Below, piece by piece: positions 17,361 to 25,143 of a DNA stretch of 64,000 nt. Origin of the DNA: Candidatus Salinicoccus stercoripullorum (lineage in GTDB: Bacteria > Bacillota > Bacilli > Staphylococcales > Salinicoccaceae); NCBI GenBank assembly GCA_019113295.1, contig DXHR01000018.1, positions 1-64,000 of the forward strand. Direction: 5' to 3'. The position numbers and the translations under genes were made by a program. Within the stretch, counting starts at the first letter, position 1. Each line of letters begins with the position of its first letter. Below the pieces are notes generated by a model. The model did no database searches. It saw nothing but the letters and a program-made list of their open reading frames with translations, and was not told the DNA's origin.

Positions 17361-18922
17361 CGTGTTGCCCTCTCTTCCTCATATTCTAAAAGGTTCCCGA
17401 GTATGTCCACGCGGAGTGCCACAAGGTCCGGTTCTTCATAGAAGGCCCGGACTTTTATGTCTTTGAGCCGGCTGTCCGTCTCCGGCATGGTGCCCGCAAT
17501 GAATGCTGTGAACGTCACTGCATAGTCCTCTTTCGGATTGAGTGCCTGGTACGGCACGTAGAAGTCTTCCGGATTGTTACTGAAGAATGCCTCTTTTTCG
17601 GGTTCCGACTTGTATTTATTCTCAAGCCATTTTTCGCCGTACTGGCTCCAGAAGCGCCCGATGTAGTCACCGAGCAGCGTATCGTCCTTCAGGCAGTCGA
17701 GTTCCGTGCCGCCGCAGCCTTCTGTGAAATCCTCCGCCGGCAGTGAATGGATATGGCCGTACTCATGGATCAGCGTGCGGTACTGGGCGGCCCGGCTGGC
17801 GTTGTCCCGGATGTCGACGCCGAGCGTCGTGCCGCCGGGCCGGATATCGACGTAGGCGAGCGTGTTGCCCTCGCCGTCCGAGAACAGGCTGAAACCGGTG
17901 ACCGTGGTGAGGCGGTCCGGCGGAATGATGGCCGTGAACCTGTCCCAGATCTCCCGGAACTCCTCTTCCGTGCCGACCGGCAGTGCATTTTCATGCTCCG
18001 GGCCGGAGAGCTTCAGTTCGTCGTCCACTCTGTATGCGATATAATCCGTACGGCTCCTGTTCTCGATGAAGATGTGCGGCTCCTCATCGATGTCGATGTA
18101 GCCGGACAGCGCGTCAAGGTACCGGTCACCGAGCTGCTTGCATTCCTCTATGGTGGCGCAGTCCGGATGATCCACAGGCTGCTGCCAGTTGATGTCGGTC
18201 CCGCGCACTTCCCCCGGCCCGCTCAGCTGCTGCAGCAGGAAGATACCGCCGCCCGTGATGAGCGCTGCAGCCAGGGCAAGCGCCGCAATCTGCAGGACGG
18301 ACCGTCCGGCGTCATGGAGCGCGGTCTTGGGCCGTTCTTCCCGTGTGCGTTCCACCGGCATCTGTCTGATGATGCCGGCGTCATGCAGAACGGCCTTTAT
18401 ATCATCGATCCGGTTGTGGTAGCCGGGCTTTGGATCATCGGTGTCTTCAAGCGTGTGTATATGGACATTTTCACGCCGGCCTGTGACCGGATACTCCCCG
18501 CATGTGAAGACATGGGTCTCGATGCCGTTGTTGTGGGCAACGGCCATGAGCACCCTGAAATCCCGTTCGGCGATGTCCGTTGACAGCACGAATACATCGG
18601 CATCTTCGAACCAGCGGCCAAAACGCCGGTCGGACTTCACCGTTTCATAATTGTTGCTGCCGGCGTCAAACCCCGTATCATACAGGCGGCCGTATGCCGC
18701 CGACACCTTGCCGGCCCGCCGGGTGTCCACGCCGTCTTGGTGCAGCGTCTCCCTTACGGCGCCAGTGATCTTCGTCTCTTCAGTGCTGAAATTCGTATGT
18801 ATACATATTTCGTGGCGGGAATGGCGTCCGATGAGTGATGCGATCTTGAATCCGCCGGCAGTTTCGGTATGCTCCCTGTTTTCTGTATTGATATAAATGC
18901 CGCCGGCCGCCAGTATCTTCAT
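17357..18922 (-). CDS. Membrane-anchored zinc metalloprotease with PfkB-like N-terminus
   Basis: 521 residues in three parts. Residues 1-165 resemble the first half of a PfkB/ribokinase-type fold (KILAAGGIYINTEN, AGGFKIASLIGR, LHQDGVDTRRAGKV, EDADVFVLSTDIAERDFRVL) but no GAGD catalytic loop follows, so kinase activity is not expected. Residues 209-231 are a single membrane helix. The C-terminal ~290 residues, probably extracytoplasmic, carry a gluzincin-type site HEYGH at 386-390 with Glu-rich sequence downstream, consistent with a zinc peptidase. Cys255, Cys261 and a later C-x6-C pair might form disulfides outside. It is coupled to the downstream 266-residue gene. I know of no named family with this architecture. 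Confidence 0.7.
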   Translation of the reverse strand: MKILAAGGIYINTENREHTETAGGFKIASLIGRHSRHEICIHTNFSTEETKITGAVRETLHQDGVDTRRAGKVSAAYGRLYDTGFDAGSNNYETVKSDRRFGRWFEDADVFVLSTDIAERDFRVLMAVAHNNGIETHVFTCGEYPVTGRRENVHIHTLEDTDDPKPGYHNRIDDIKAVLHDAGIIRQMPVERTREERPKTALHDAGRSVLQIAALALAAALITGGGIFLLQQLSGPGEVRGTDINWQQPVDHPDCATIEECKQLGDRYLDALSGYIDIDEEPHIFIENRSRTDYIAYRVDDELKLSGPEHENALPVGTEEEFREIWDRFTAIIPPDRLTTVTGFSLFSDGEGNTLAYVDIRPGGTTLGVDIRDNASRAAQYRTLIHEYGHIHSLPAEDFTEGCGGTELDCLKDDTLLGDYIGRFWSQYGEKWLENKYKSEPEKEAFFSNNPEDFYVPYQALNPKEDYAVTFTAFIAGTMPETDSRLKDIKVRAFYEEPDLVALRVDILGNLLEYEEERATR

Positions 18923-19008
18923 CGCGTCACCCCCGTTCCTGCCCCCATTATCCTAAACTGGACGTGAAAATAAAAGAAATTGCCCCGGATTTGCAGAAAG
19001 TTCCGTAT

Positions 19009-19509
19009 TCATAGGCAGCTGCGCCGGATGGCATACACCGCATTCTGCTCCTTGATTTTGATCAGCCGGTCATTGACGACGAGCGCCTTGCTGTACTGCT
19101 TTTCGCAGAACGCAAAGTCCGCATGCACTTCCACGCGCGTCCCGTCGCTGAAATGGATGATGGTCGTGCCGGGCGACGGACCCGGCGTGAAGCGCAGGAA
19201 ATGGTACAGGTTCACCCAGAACTGGTTCTTCTGCCGGCTCACCGTGATCGGGAACAGGACGAACTGCAGCTGCTCATCCAGGATGATCGGCCCCTGCCTG
19301 TGGATTTCATGCGTCTTTTTCAGATAGGTGCGGCGTGCCTTGATCGTCGTGCCGTATGTATGGAGCAGCAATGCATCGATCAGTGATTCGGACGGTTTGG
19401 CCGAAGGCAGCGTGCGGCCGTTCTTATATACCATGTGACAGAGGAACTCGGGATGCTGGACCGGTTCGATGTAGAACACGCCGGCGTTCAGCGGATTTTC
19501 AGGATTCAT
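19009..19509 (-). CDS. comK: Competence transcription factor ComK
   Basis: 166 residues that align along their length with ComK: the segment SESLIDALLLHTYGTTIKAR corresponds to the ComK region around its conserved S-Y-x-G-R, followed by GPIILDEQLQFVLFPITVSR, NQFWVNLYHFLRF and the strand IIHFSDGTRVEV. The C-terminus is shorter than in Bacillus ComK. ComK activates the DNA-uptake genes by binding AT-boxes. GAGGTGAACC precedes the ATG. It is divergent from a sigma-70-family gene, and part of coiA lies at the right end of the window. Confidence 0.85.
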   Translation of the reverse strand: MNPENPLNAGVFYIEPVQHPEFLCHMVYKNGRTLPSAKPSESLIDALLLHTYGTTIKARRTYLKKTHEIHRQGPIILDEQLQFVLFPITVSRQKNQFWVNLYHFLRFTPGPSPGTTIIHFSDGTRVEVHADFAFCEKQYSKALVVNDRLIKIKEQNAVYAIRRSCL

Positions 19510-19559
19510 GGTTCACCTCAATGTTGTTATGTCTAATCCGTTACTCAGGATTATTATAA

Positions 19560-19635
19560 CCCAACTTCAAATTATTTAACACATAATTAACAAAATATTT
19601 TAAATAGTTAACTTAGTTGGAAGTTGAGCATTATT
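19560..19635. promoter_or_regulatory. AT-rich divergent control region between comK and sigma-factor gene
   Basis: The 225-bp interval holds a strongly AT-rich core bounded by an inverted repeat, CAACTTC near 19561 and GAAGTTG near 19620, with AAAATATTTT inside. ComK AT-boxes have the form AAAA-N5-TTTT, so autoregulation is plausible, but no exact box of that spacing is seen. Confidence 0.35.
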
Positions 19636-19734
19636 TTGTAAGGGTATGCGGTTCGTTTTATGGCATACGGCGGAGCTATGATGGTGTCATCCGGAAATAC
19701 TTTCAGATGTATCGATACATCACAGGAGATTGTG

Positions 19735-20268
19735 ATGACAGGATTTGAAGAGAATGAAGAGACAGAACACATGGATGCGGACGACCGTGCATTTGACCTG
19801 CGCATCCGGGAATATGAACCCATGATCCAGAGCATCATCGGCCGCCTGAATGTCCGCTTCGACCAGGACGACTACATGCAGGTCGGGCGTCTCGCCGTAT
19901 ACAACGCACTGTCCACTTTTGACGACATCGCCGCCCGCGGCGCGACCGAGTCGCAGTTCGTCTACACCCGCATCTACCAGCGGATGATCGATGAAATCCG
20001 CCGCGTGTCCCGGTATACGAACAATGTCAGCGCGACCGATGACGACGTGCTGATGGAGAATACGGGTGCGGCCGGCGGCGAGGCTGTGCTCCTGGCCGAG
20101 CTCCGCGGCATGCTGGGCACGCTCGATCGCCGGGAACGGCAGTGGCTGCTGCTGACACTCGACGGCTACACCGTTGTCGAGATTGCAGCAGCCTCCGGGT
20201 TCAGCGTATCGAGCGTGAAGAACTGGCGCCGGAGTGCCCGGGCGAAACTCGGGGCTCTGCGCGGGTGA
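19735..20268 (+). CDS. Sigma-70 family RNA polymerase sigma factor
   Basis: 177 residues. Region 2 is visible as REYEPMIQSIIGRLN, DQDDYMQVGRLAVYNALST and FVYTRIYQRMIDEIRRVSR. Region 4 is LDRRERQWLLLTLDGYTVVE followed by IAAASGFSVSSVKNWRRSAR. There is no region 1 or 3, so it is an alternative factor in the size range of staphylococcal SigH (ComX-like) or SigS; I cannot decide which. ATG 19735 is preceded by GGAG at 19725; an upstream frame extension from 19660 is possible. It is divergent from comK, suggesting a shared competence or stress control unit. Confidence 0.85.
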   Translation: MTGFEENEETEHMDADDRAFDLRIREYEPMIQSIIGRLNVRFDQDDYMQVGRLAVYNALSTFDDIAARGATESQFVYTRIYQRMIDEIRRVSRYTNNVSATDDDVLMENTGAAGGEAVLLAELRGMLGTLDRRERQWLLLTLDGYTVVEIAAASGFSVSSVKNWRRSARAKLGALRG

Positions 20269-20361
20269 TGCGGGCCGTGTTTTCGGGAGGGGACGGGTTT
20301 TTATTCCCCGGTTATGATGTGAGCGGCTGGCAATTATTTTGTAAATCGGCCAGAATAATGA

Positions 20362-20389
20362 TTACAAAAGGTGCAAAAGGTAGTATAAT
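20362..20389 (+). promoter_or_regulatory. Promoter of ykvS
   Basis: TTACAA (20362-20367), a 16-bp spacer and TATAAT (20384-20389) lie about 30 bp upstream of the ykvS start; GGAGG at 20409 is the ribosome site. Confidence 0.55.
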
Positions 20390-20420
20390 GTCTTACATCA
20401 TTGTTGTGGAGGTATGACGC

Positions 20421-20618
20421 ATGGCAGATATAGATGAAGAGATCGTTGCGGCGAAGGTCGGCAACATCGTATCGTTTGATGGCATGAAGGGCAAGGTTGA
20501 GAAGGTGAATGACAATTCCGTCATTGTCGACATCACGATCAACGACAGCTTCGACGAGCATGAGATGTTCGAGAAGACGGTGGTCAACCACAGACGGTAC
20601 ACGATCATAGAAGAATAG
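20421..20618 (+). CDS. ykvS: YkvS family protein (DUF2187)
   Basis: 65 residues matching the YkvS/DUF2187 family throughout: KVGNIVSFDGMKGKVEKVND, SVIVDITINDSF and EKTVVNHRRYTII. The fold is KOW-like and the function unknown; members are common as single genes in Bacillales. It has its own promoter and ends at a strong terminator. Confidence 0.9.
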   Translation: MADIDEEIVAAKVGNIVSFDGMKGKVEKVNDNSVIVDITINDSFDEHEMFEKTVVNHRRYTIIEE

Positions 20619-20635
20619 TATTTCATATATTGGAA

Positions 20636-20680
20636 TGCCGCCCCGGCGCCCTCTGTTGTGAGGGTGTCGGGGTTTTTTCG
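20636..20680 (+). terminator. Terminator after ykvS
   Basis: CCCCGGCGCCCTC pairs with GAGGGTGTCGGGG, followed by TTTTTT. Confidence 0.88.
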
Positions 20681-20788
20681 TTGTCAAGGGTGGAATTCTT
20701 ATGTGTTTTGGCAATTTCTTCCATTATTCGGGGATGTGGTGGCGAAAGAGTGCCGGTTTTGCGAAATCTGCTTTTTTAATTCTGAAAA

Positions 20789-20820
20789 GATCAAATCGGC
20801 CCTTTTTAGGCATATATAGG
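20789..20820 (+). promoter_or_regulatory. NERD-family upstream block, copy 1
   Basis: ATCAAATCGGC, then CCTTTTTAGG and CATATATA, ending 36 bp before the NERD gene start. The same block with the same internal spacing precedes the three other family members (33917-33950, 38929-38961, 52049-52080). CATATATA may supply a -10, but no standard -35 is present, so a specific activator or operator is possible. Confidence 0.7.
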
Positions 20821-20856
20821 GTGAAGGGAGTTTTATCATGAATTTTGGAGGCAGAT

Positions 20857-21897
20857 ATGTTCATTACTGAGAGGAACAAATCAAAGCGGCATGTGTACTT
20901 TGAAACTTTGTCCGGGCGTGCGGAACTTGACCGGAAGGAGGCGGCGGATCTCGCACGGTATCGCTCGGGATATTCGGGCGAGTGTGAATATGATGCGGTG
21001 CTTGATGCAGTCGGGCATGACAACCTTTTCGTTTTCCGGGATATATGGATGCAGGCCGGCGGCGGTGAAGTCCAGTTCGATGCGCTGATCGTGGTGGATA
21101 ATGTTTTGATTGCGAATGAGATCAAAAATTACAGCGGCAATTATTCGTATGAAAATGGTGTGTGGAGGGTGCGCGGCCAGCAGATTTCAGAGGATCCGGT
21201 CAGTCAGCTCAGCCGCGCTGCCGGAAAACTTGTGAAACTCCGCAACGAATCAGGGTTCCAGTTCGATATTGAAAAGGAGATCGTCTTCATCAATCCGTAC
21301 TTCATTTTCGGCGGTGATGGCGGTATGGGCGCTTCTGGAGGCGGGTCCAGGCAGTTCGTCATGCGGAACCGGCTGAAACAGTACTTCCGCAGCCTCGGCA
21401 ACCATACATCCGGCCGCTCCGCGAAAGTCCTGGCCGAAGAGATTTCGGGGCGCATCATTGCAGACCCCTATCCGGTTCCGGAGACTGATTACGGTCGGCT
21501 TAGGCCGGGTGCGAACTGCTTTAAGTGCGGAAGTTTCGATGTTGAGTTGAAACGGTTTGTGTCCGTGTGTCGCAGGTGCAGCTATGCCGAGACCGTCGAA
21601 AGGCTGATCGTCCGCACTGTGGTCGATTTCGCAGTGTTGTTTCCTGACGGGGACGTGACTATGAGAAAGATATACAACTTTTTAGATCAACAGATAGACA
21701 CCCAGAAAATACAGCGGTGGATGAGCCGATATTTCCAGGTTGTGAGAAACAGTTCAAAAAGTCACTATGAAATCAGAGTTAAAGACCTGCGCAAAACCCT
21801 AGTGTCCGGCGGCTATCGTTCAAATTACGAACATGATCGTGCGTTCATATTCGAAAACCACCCCAGAAGGCATAAATTGAATCCGCACTACGTGTAG
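20857..21897 (+). CDS. NERD-domain nuclease-like protein with zinc ribbon, copy 1
   Basis: 346 residues. Residues ~35-150 form a NERD domain, a relative of PD-(D/E)xK nucleases: GYSGECEYDAVLD, FVFRDIWMQ, QFDALIVVDNVLIANEIKNY, with D75, E88 and K90 in catalytic positions, and SEDPVSQLSRAAGKL. A zinc ribbon follows (C221, C224, C238, C241). The C-terminal ~90 residues are helical and basic (VTMRKIYNFLDQQIDTQKIQ), possibly DNA-binding. ATG 20857 sits behind GGAGGCAGAT. Paralogues lie at 32921-33904 and 51027-52016, with a broken one at 38261-38911. A long hairpin array starts 41 bp after the stop codon. The cellular role is unknown. Confidence 0.85.
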   Translation: MFITERNKSKRHVYFETLSGRAELDRKEAADLARYRSGYSGECEYDAVLDAVGHDNLFVFRDIWMQAGGGEVQFDALIVVDNVLIANEIKNYSGNYSYENGVWRVRGQQISEDPVSQLSRAAGKLVKLRNESGFQFDIEKEIVFINPYFIFGGDGGMGASGGGSRQFVMRNRLKQYFRSLGNHTSGRSAKVLAEEISGRIIADPYPVPETDYGRLRPGANCFKCGSFDVELKRFVSVCRRCSYAETVERLIVRTVVDFAVLFPDGDVTMRKIYNFLDQQIDTQKIQRWMSRYFQVVRNSSKSHYEIRVKDLRKTLVSGGYRSNYEHDRAFIFENHPRRHKLNPHYV

Positions 21898-21937
21898 GCG
21901 GTGATTATTTCCCTTCGCAACTCAACGATCTGATTTC

Positions 21938-22600
21938 GTTAAGGCGAGAGACGGGGGAACGCCTTAATGAAAATGAATCATTGATGTGTAAATGCCGTTA
22001 CACATCACCGGAATGGAAACGTTAATGTGAGGCAGAAGGGCTCACCTCATCGAATAAAACACGTTAAGGTGAGATCGCGTTCTTACCTCGTCGTTCATAA
22101 ATCATTGATGTGAGACAGGAGGGCTCACCTCATCGCAATTAAAACGTTAATGTGAGATCGCGTTCTTACCTCGTCGTTCATAAATCATTGATGTGAGGCA
22201 GGGGGGCTCACATCAACGAATAAAACGCGTTAATGTGAGACCGTGTTCTTACCTCGTCGTTCATAAATCATTGATGTGAGGCAGGCAGGCTCACCTCAAC
22301 GAATAAAACACGTTAAGGTGAGAGCGCGTTCTTACCTCGTCGTTCATAAATCATTGATGTGAGGCAGGGGGGCTCACCTCAACGAATAAAACGCGTTAAG
22401 GTGAGAGCGCGTTCTTACCTCGTCGTTCATAAATCATTAATGTGAGACAGGGGGGCTCACCTCATCGAATAAAACGCGTTAAGGTGAGCCCGCGTTCTTA
22501 CCTCGTCGTTCATAAATCATTGATGTGAGACAGGCAGGCTCACATCATCGAATAAAACGCGTTAAGGTGAGCCTGCTTTTTATTCCCTCTCCCGCGCCGC
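21938..22600. repeat. Tandem hairpin array, 16 monomers of alternating 41/42 bp (83-bp dimer)
   Basis: Monomer starts (GTTAAKG or ATTGATG) fall at 21938, 21980, 22021, 22063, 22104, 22146, 22187, 22229, 22270, 22312, 22353, 22395, 22436, 22478, 22519 and 22561, alternating 42 and 41 bp, so the exact repeat is an 83-bp dimer. Each monomer holds a stem-loop. The stems vary but keep pairing: TTAAGGCG/CGCCTTAA in the first, TGATGTGTAA/TTACACATCA in the second, TGATGTGAG/CTCACATCA later. It fills the gap between the NERD copy 1 gene and a convergent gene. No ORF, spacer diversity or cas gene is present. Confidence 0.95.
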
Positions 22601-22604
22601 CCAA

Positions 22605-22632
22605 CATAAAAAAACACCCGCGCGGGGTGTCT
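22605..22632 (-). terminator. Terminator of metallophosphoesterase-like gene
   Basis: On the minus strand ACACCC-CGC-GCGGGTGT is followed by TTTTTTT, directly after the stop codon at 22632. Confidence 0.75.
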
Positions 22633-23540
22633 TACAGATGATAGTGCACCAGATCGAGGAGGTTGTAGTCTTCGCTGAGCTGCGAGACTTCCTGGTCGAT
22701 GCGGGAAACGGAGTGGCCGAGATATTCGTATGTGGTGGTGCGGGTCTTGAAATTCAGTGAGATATGCATCACCTGGCTGTCGTGGTGATGATGGTACATC
22801 GGCACGCGGCCGTCTTCGGGCACGTTGAATGTTTCGTATTTGGAGGCTGTGATCCGCGGACTCAGAACGGCGCCGTCTCCGATCTCACCATCCGTATCGC
22901 CCCCGTCCGATTCCTGCTCGGGGCTGCCGGTGATGAGCATGCCGACGCCTTCCATGTCCTGGAGGACGGCGGCCGTTTCCCGGTCCCAGTCGGAGATGCA
23001 GACGATGACGTAGTCGGGGTCGACGGAATCGTATATATAGCGCAGCCAGCGCTTCACCGAGCTGCCGAGGCGCGAGATGTGCAGCGTCGGATTCCGCTCA
23101 CCTGCCTCGGGGATGAATTCCCCGCCGTAGCCGGAGACGACCACGAGCTTCATGCCGTTGATCGAAAACACCTGGTACGGCTCGCCGAAGAACGGCTCTT
23201 TCGTCATCGGATGGGCGACGTTGCAGTTCATCCACGGGAAATTCGAAAAGCTCAGCGCCCGGCGCAGCTTCGAGACGTTCGACAGGTCCTGGTGGTTGAA
23301 GACGCCGAAATCGTACTGCATGTAGTTCATGCACGTGATCGCCGGATTGCGCGGCTTGGAATAATCATGGTCGATGCCCATCGAGCCGCCGAGGTCCGAC
23401 AGCAGGATGTGCGTGTTCTCCTCAAGCGACAGACCGCGCCTGTACCTGGACACCTTCGACAGGCTGACCCCGCCGCGCGCGCCGAGAGACCGGTTCAGAT
23501 GCTGGGTGATGATGAGACTGATGCTGAAAAACTCCTGCAT
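22632..23540 (-). CDS. Degenerate 5'-nucleotidase-like metallophosphoesterase
   Basis: 302 residues. The layout follows the 5'-nucleotidase metallophosphoesterase domain: a first strand SISLIITQHLNRSLG where active members have an IxHTNDxHG motif, LLSDLGGSMGIDHD in place of the D-A-G-D motif, MNYMQYDFGVFNHQDLSN in place of MNxxGYDAxxxGNHExD, and a final MYHHHHDSQVMHISL. Several metal ligands (the first D-x-H, the N-H-E) are changed or shifted, so normal phosphatase activity is doubtful. There is no signal peptide. I take ATG 23540, with AAGGAAGGGG before it, over an upstream TTG. Confidence 0.6.
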   Translation of the reverse strand: MQEFFSISLIITQHLNRSLGARGGVSLSKVSRYRRGLSLEENTHILLSDLGGSMGIDHDYSKPRNPAITCMNYMQYDFGVFNHQDLSNVSKLRRALSFSNFPWMNCNVAHPMTKEPFFGEPYQVFSINGMKLVVVSGYGGEFIPEAGERNPTLHISRLGSSVKRWLRYIYDSVDPDYVIVCISDWDRETAAVLQDMEGVGMLITGSPEQESDGGDTDGEIGDGAVLSPRITASKYETFNVPEDGRVPMYHHHHDSQVMHISLNFKTRTTTYEYLGHSVSRIDQEVSQLSEDYNLLDLVHYHL

Positions 23541-23617
23541 GGAATTCCCCTTCCTTTCCAAAAATTTACCGGTTCAGACGAAATTCAAATTCAGACCGGC
23601 CGTGGCTATAAAAACCC

Positions 23618-24973
23618 CTACCCGATCAACAGGCGCTCTTTCGGGAAGCGGTACGGCAGCTCGTGCTGGCGGCCGCCGATGCTGAACAGGAACGAAACGA
23701 ATCCGATGCGCCCGATGAACATGAACATCATGATGATGATCTTGCTCGGGGCGCTGAGATCATCCGTGATCCCCGTCGACAGACCGCATGTGCCGAATGC
23801 GCTGGTCACTTCGAATATGATGTCGATCAGATCGAAGCGGCTGTCCTCGAGCACGGTGATCGACACGATGCCGGAAAACACCAGCACGACGGCAAGCATT
23901 ATGACGGCGAATGCCCGGTGCAGGTCTTCACGCGCGATTTCGCGGTTGAAGATGTTCACCCGGTCGCGTCCGCGGCTGAATGCGATGAGGAACAGTATGA
24001 CGAGCGCGAGTGTCGTCGTGCGGATGCCGCCGCCTGCTGAACTCGGGCTCGCGCCGATGAACATGAGTCCGCTCATGACAACCTGTGTGCCGTCGGCGAA
24101 CTCGGCGGGGTCGACCGTCGTGAGTCCCCCGCTCCTGGTGGTCGAGGACGCAAAGAAGCTGTTCGAGAGCGTCTTGAACCACGCGTCTTCGCTGAAATAG
24201 TTCTGCGATTCCATGACGAATATGAAGAACGTGCCGACTGCGAGCAGAAGTCCGTACGTCGACGTCGTCACTTTGGTGAACAGCGAGAAGCGGAAATTCT
24301 TCTGACGCCGGCCCAGGTAGTCCCTGATTTCAAGCAGCACCGGAAAGCCGATGGCGCCGAGCATGATCTGCAGCATGACCACAAACTGCAGGAAATAGCT
24401 TTCCGTATAGTCAAGCAGAGAGTTGCCGAACAGGTCCATCCCCGCGTTCGTCGTCGCCGACACGGACAGGAAGATCCCCGTCATGAGCGAATGGACGATG
24501 CCGCCGCCCTGTGCCATGAAATAGATGACGTATATGAATGCGCCGGTGGTTTCTATTACTATCAGAGTCCTGAAGATCTCGACGACGAGCCGGACGACGC
24601 CGGACAGCTTGGTCTGGTTGTTGTCCACCATGATCTGCATGCGCTCGCGCAGCCCGATGCGGAACCCGAAGAACACCCAGATGAGTGTCCCGAGGGCCAT
24701 GATGCCGATGCCGCCGAGGTTCATGATCAGCATGATCATGATATAGCCGCCTGTGTTGAATGTCTCCGCGATCCCCACCGGCGTAAGGCCGGTGACGGAC
24801 AGCGCCGAGGCGGCGACGAATGTCACATCTATCAGCTGGATCTCCCTGTCGCCGCGGTGGAACAGAGGAAAGCTGAGCAGCACTGTCGCAGCGGTCAGTG
24901 CCAGCAGATAGTAGACGAATATCCAGCGCTGCGGACTCATTTTGTGTAAAAAGTCTTTCAGCCATCTAAGCAT
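23618..24973 (-). CDS. ktrB: Trk/Ktr-type potassium transporter membrane subunit
   Basis: 451 residues of the TrkH/KtrB superfamily: four M1-P-M2 repeats with filter regions ALSVTGLTPVG, TNAGMDLFGNS, TTRSGGLTTVDPAEF and TSAFGTCGLSTGI, each with the conserved Gly. Together with a cytoplasmic KtrA-type RCK subunit, which is not in this window, it imports K+ in exchange for the Na+ gradient. The ATG at 24973 is preceded by AAGGTG. Its length is normal for KtrB. KtrB and KtrD cannot be separated by eye. Confidence 0.85.
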   Translation of the reverse strand: MLRWLKDFLHKMSPQRWIFVYYLLALTAATVLLSFPLFHRGDREIQLIDVTFVAASALSVTGLTPVGIAETFNTGGYIMIMLIMNLGGIGIMALGTLIWVFFGFRIGLRERMQIMVDNNQTKLSGVVRLVVEIFRTLIVIETTGAFIYVIYFMAQGGGIVHSLMTGIFLSVSATTNAGMDLFGNSLLDYTESYFLQFVVMLQIMLGAIGFPVLLEIRDYLGRRQKNFRFSLFTKVTTSTYGLLLAVGTFFIFVMESQNYFSEDAWFKTLSNSFFASSTTRSGGLTTVDPAEFADGTQVVMSGLMFIGASPSSAGGGIRTTTLALVILFLIAFSRGRDRVNIFNREIAREDLHRAFAVIMLAVVLVFSGIVSITVLEDSRFDLIDIIFEVTSAFGTCGLSTGITDDLSAPSKIIIMMFMFIGRIGFVSFLFSIGGRQHELPYRFPKERLLIG

Positions 24974-25105
24974 CGATGCACCTTCTTTCAATTACTACCA
25001 GTATACAAAAAATCATCTCAAATGACATCCCGGTTTTTTGTCGGCACCCGGACATCCCGCCGCCTTCGTCCATACCCGTTTTCAGACGGAAATAAGACTT
25101 TCATC

Positions 25106-25141
25106 CCAAAAGAAAAAGCCGGCCCATGCGGCCGGCGGAAA
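25106..25141 (-). terminator. Terminator of htrA-like gene
   Basis: GCCGGCC-CATGC-GGCCGGC stem with a T-run on the minus strand (AAAAGAAAAAG on the plus strand), just after the protease stop codon. Confidence 0.8.
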
Positions 25142-25143
25142 GG

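Noticed and set aside
21938..22600. CRISPR array
   Set aside because: Repeats are contiguous 41/42-bp hairpin monomers with no unique spacers, and no cas gene is in the window.
22764..24200. 478-codon plus-strand ORF
   Set aside because: Antisense to the metallophosphoesterase-like and ktrB genes; His/Asp/Arg-rich nonsense composition.
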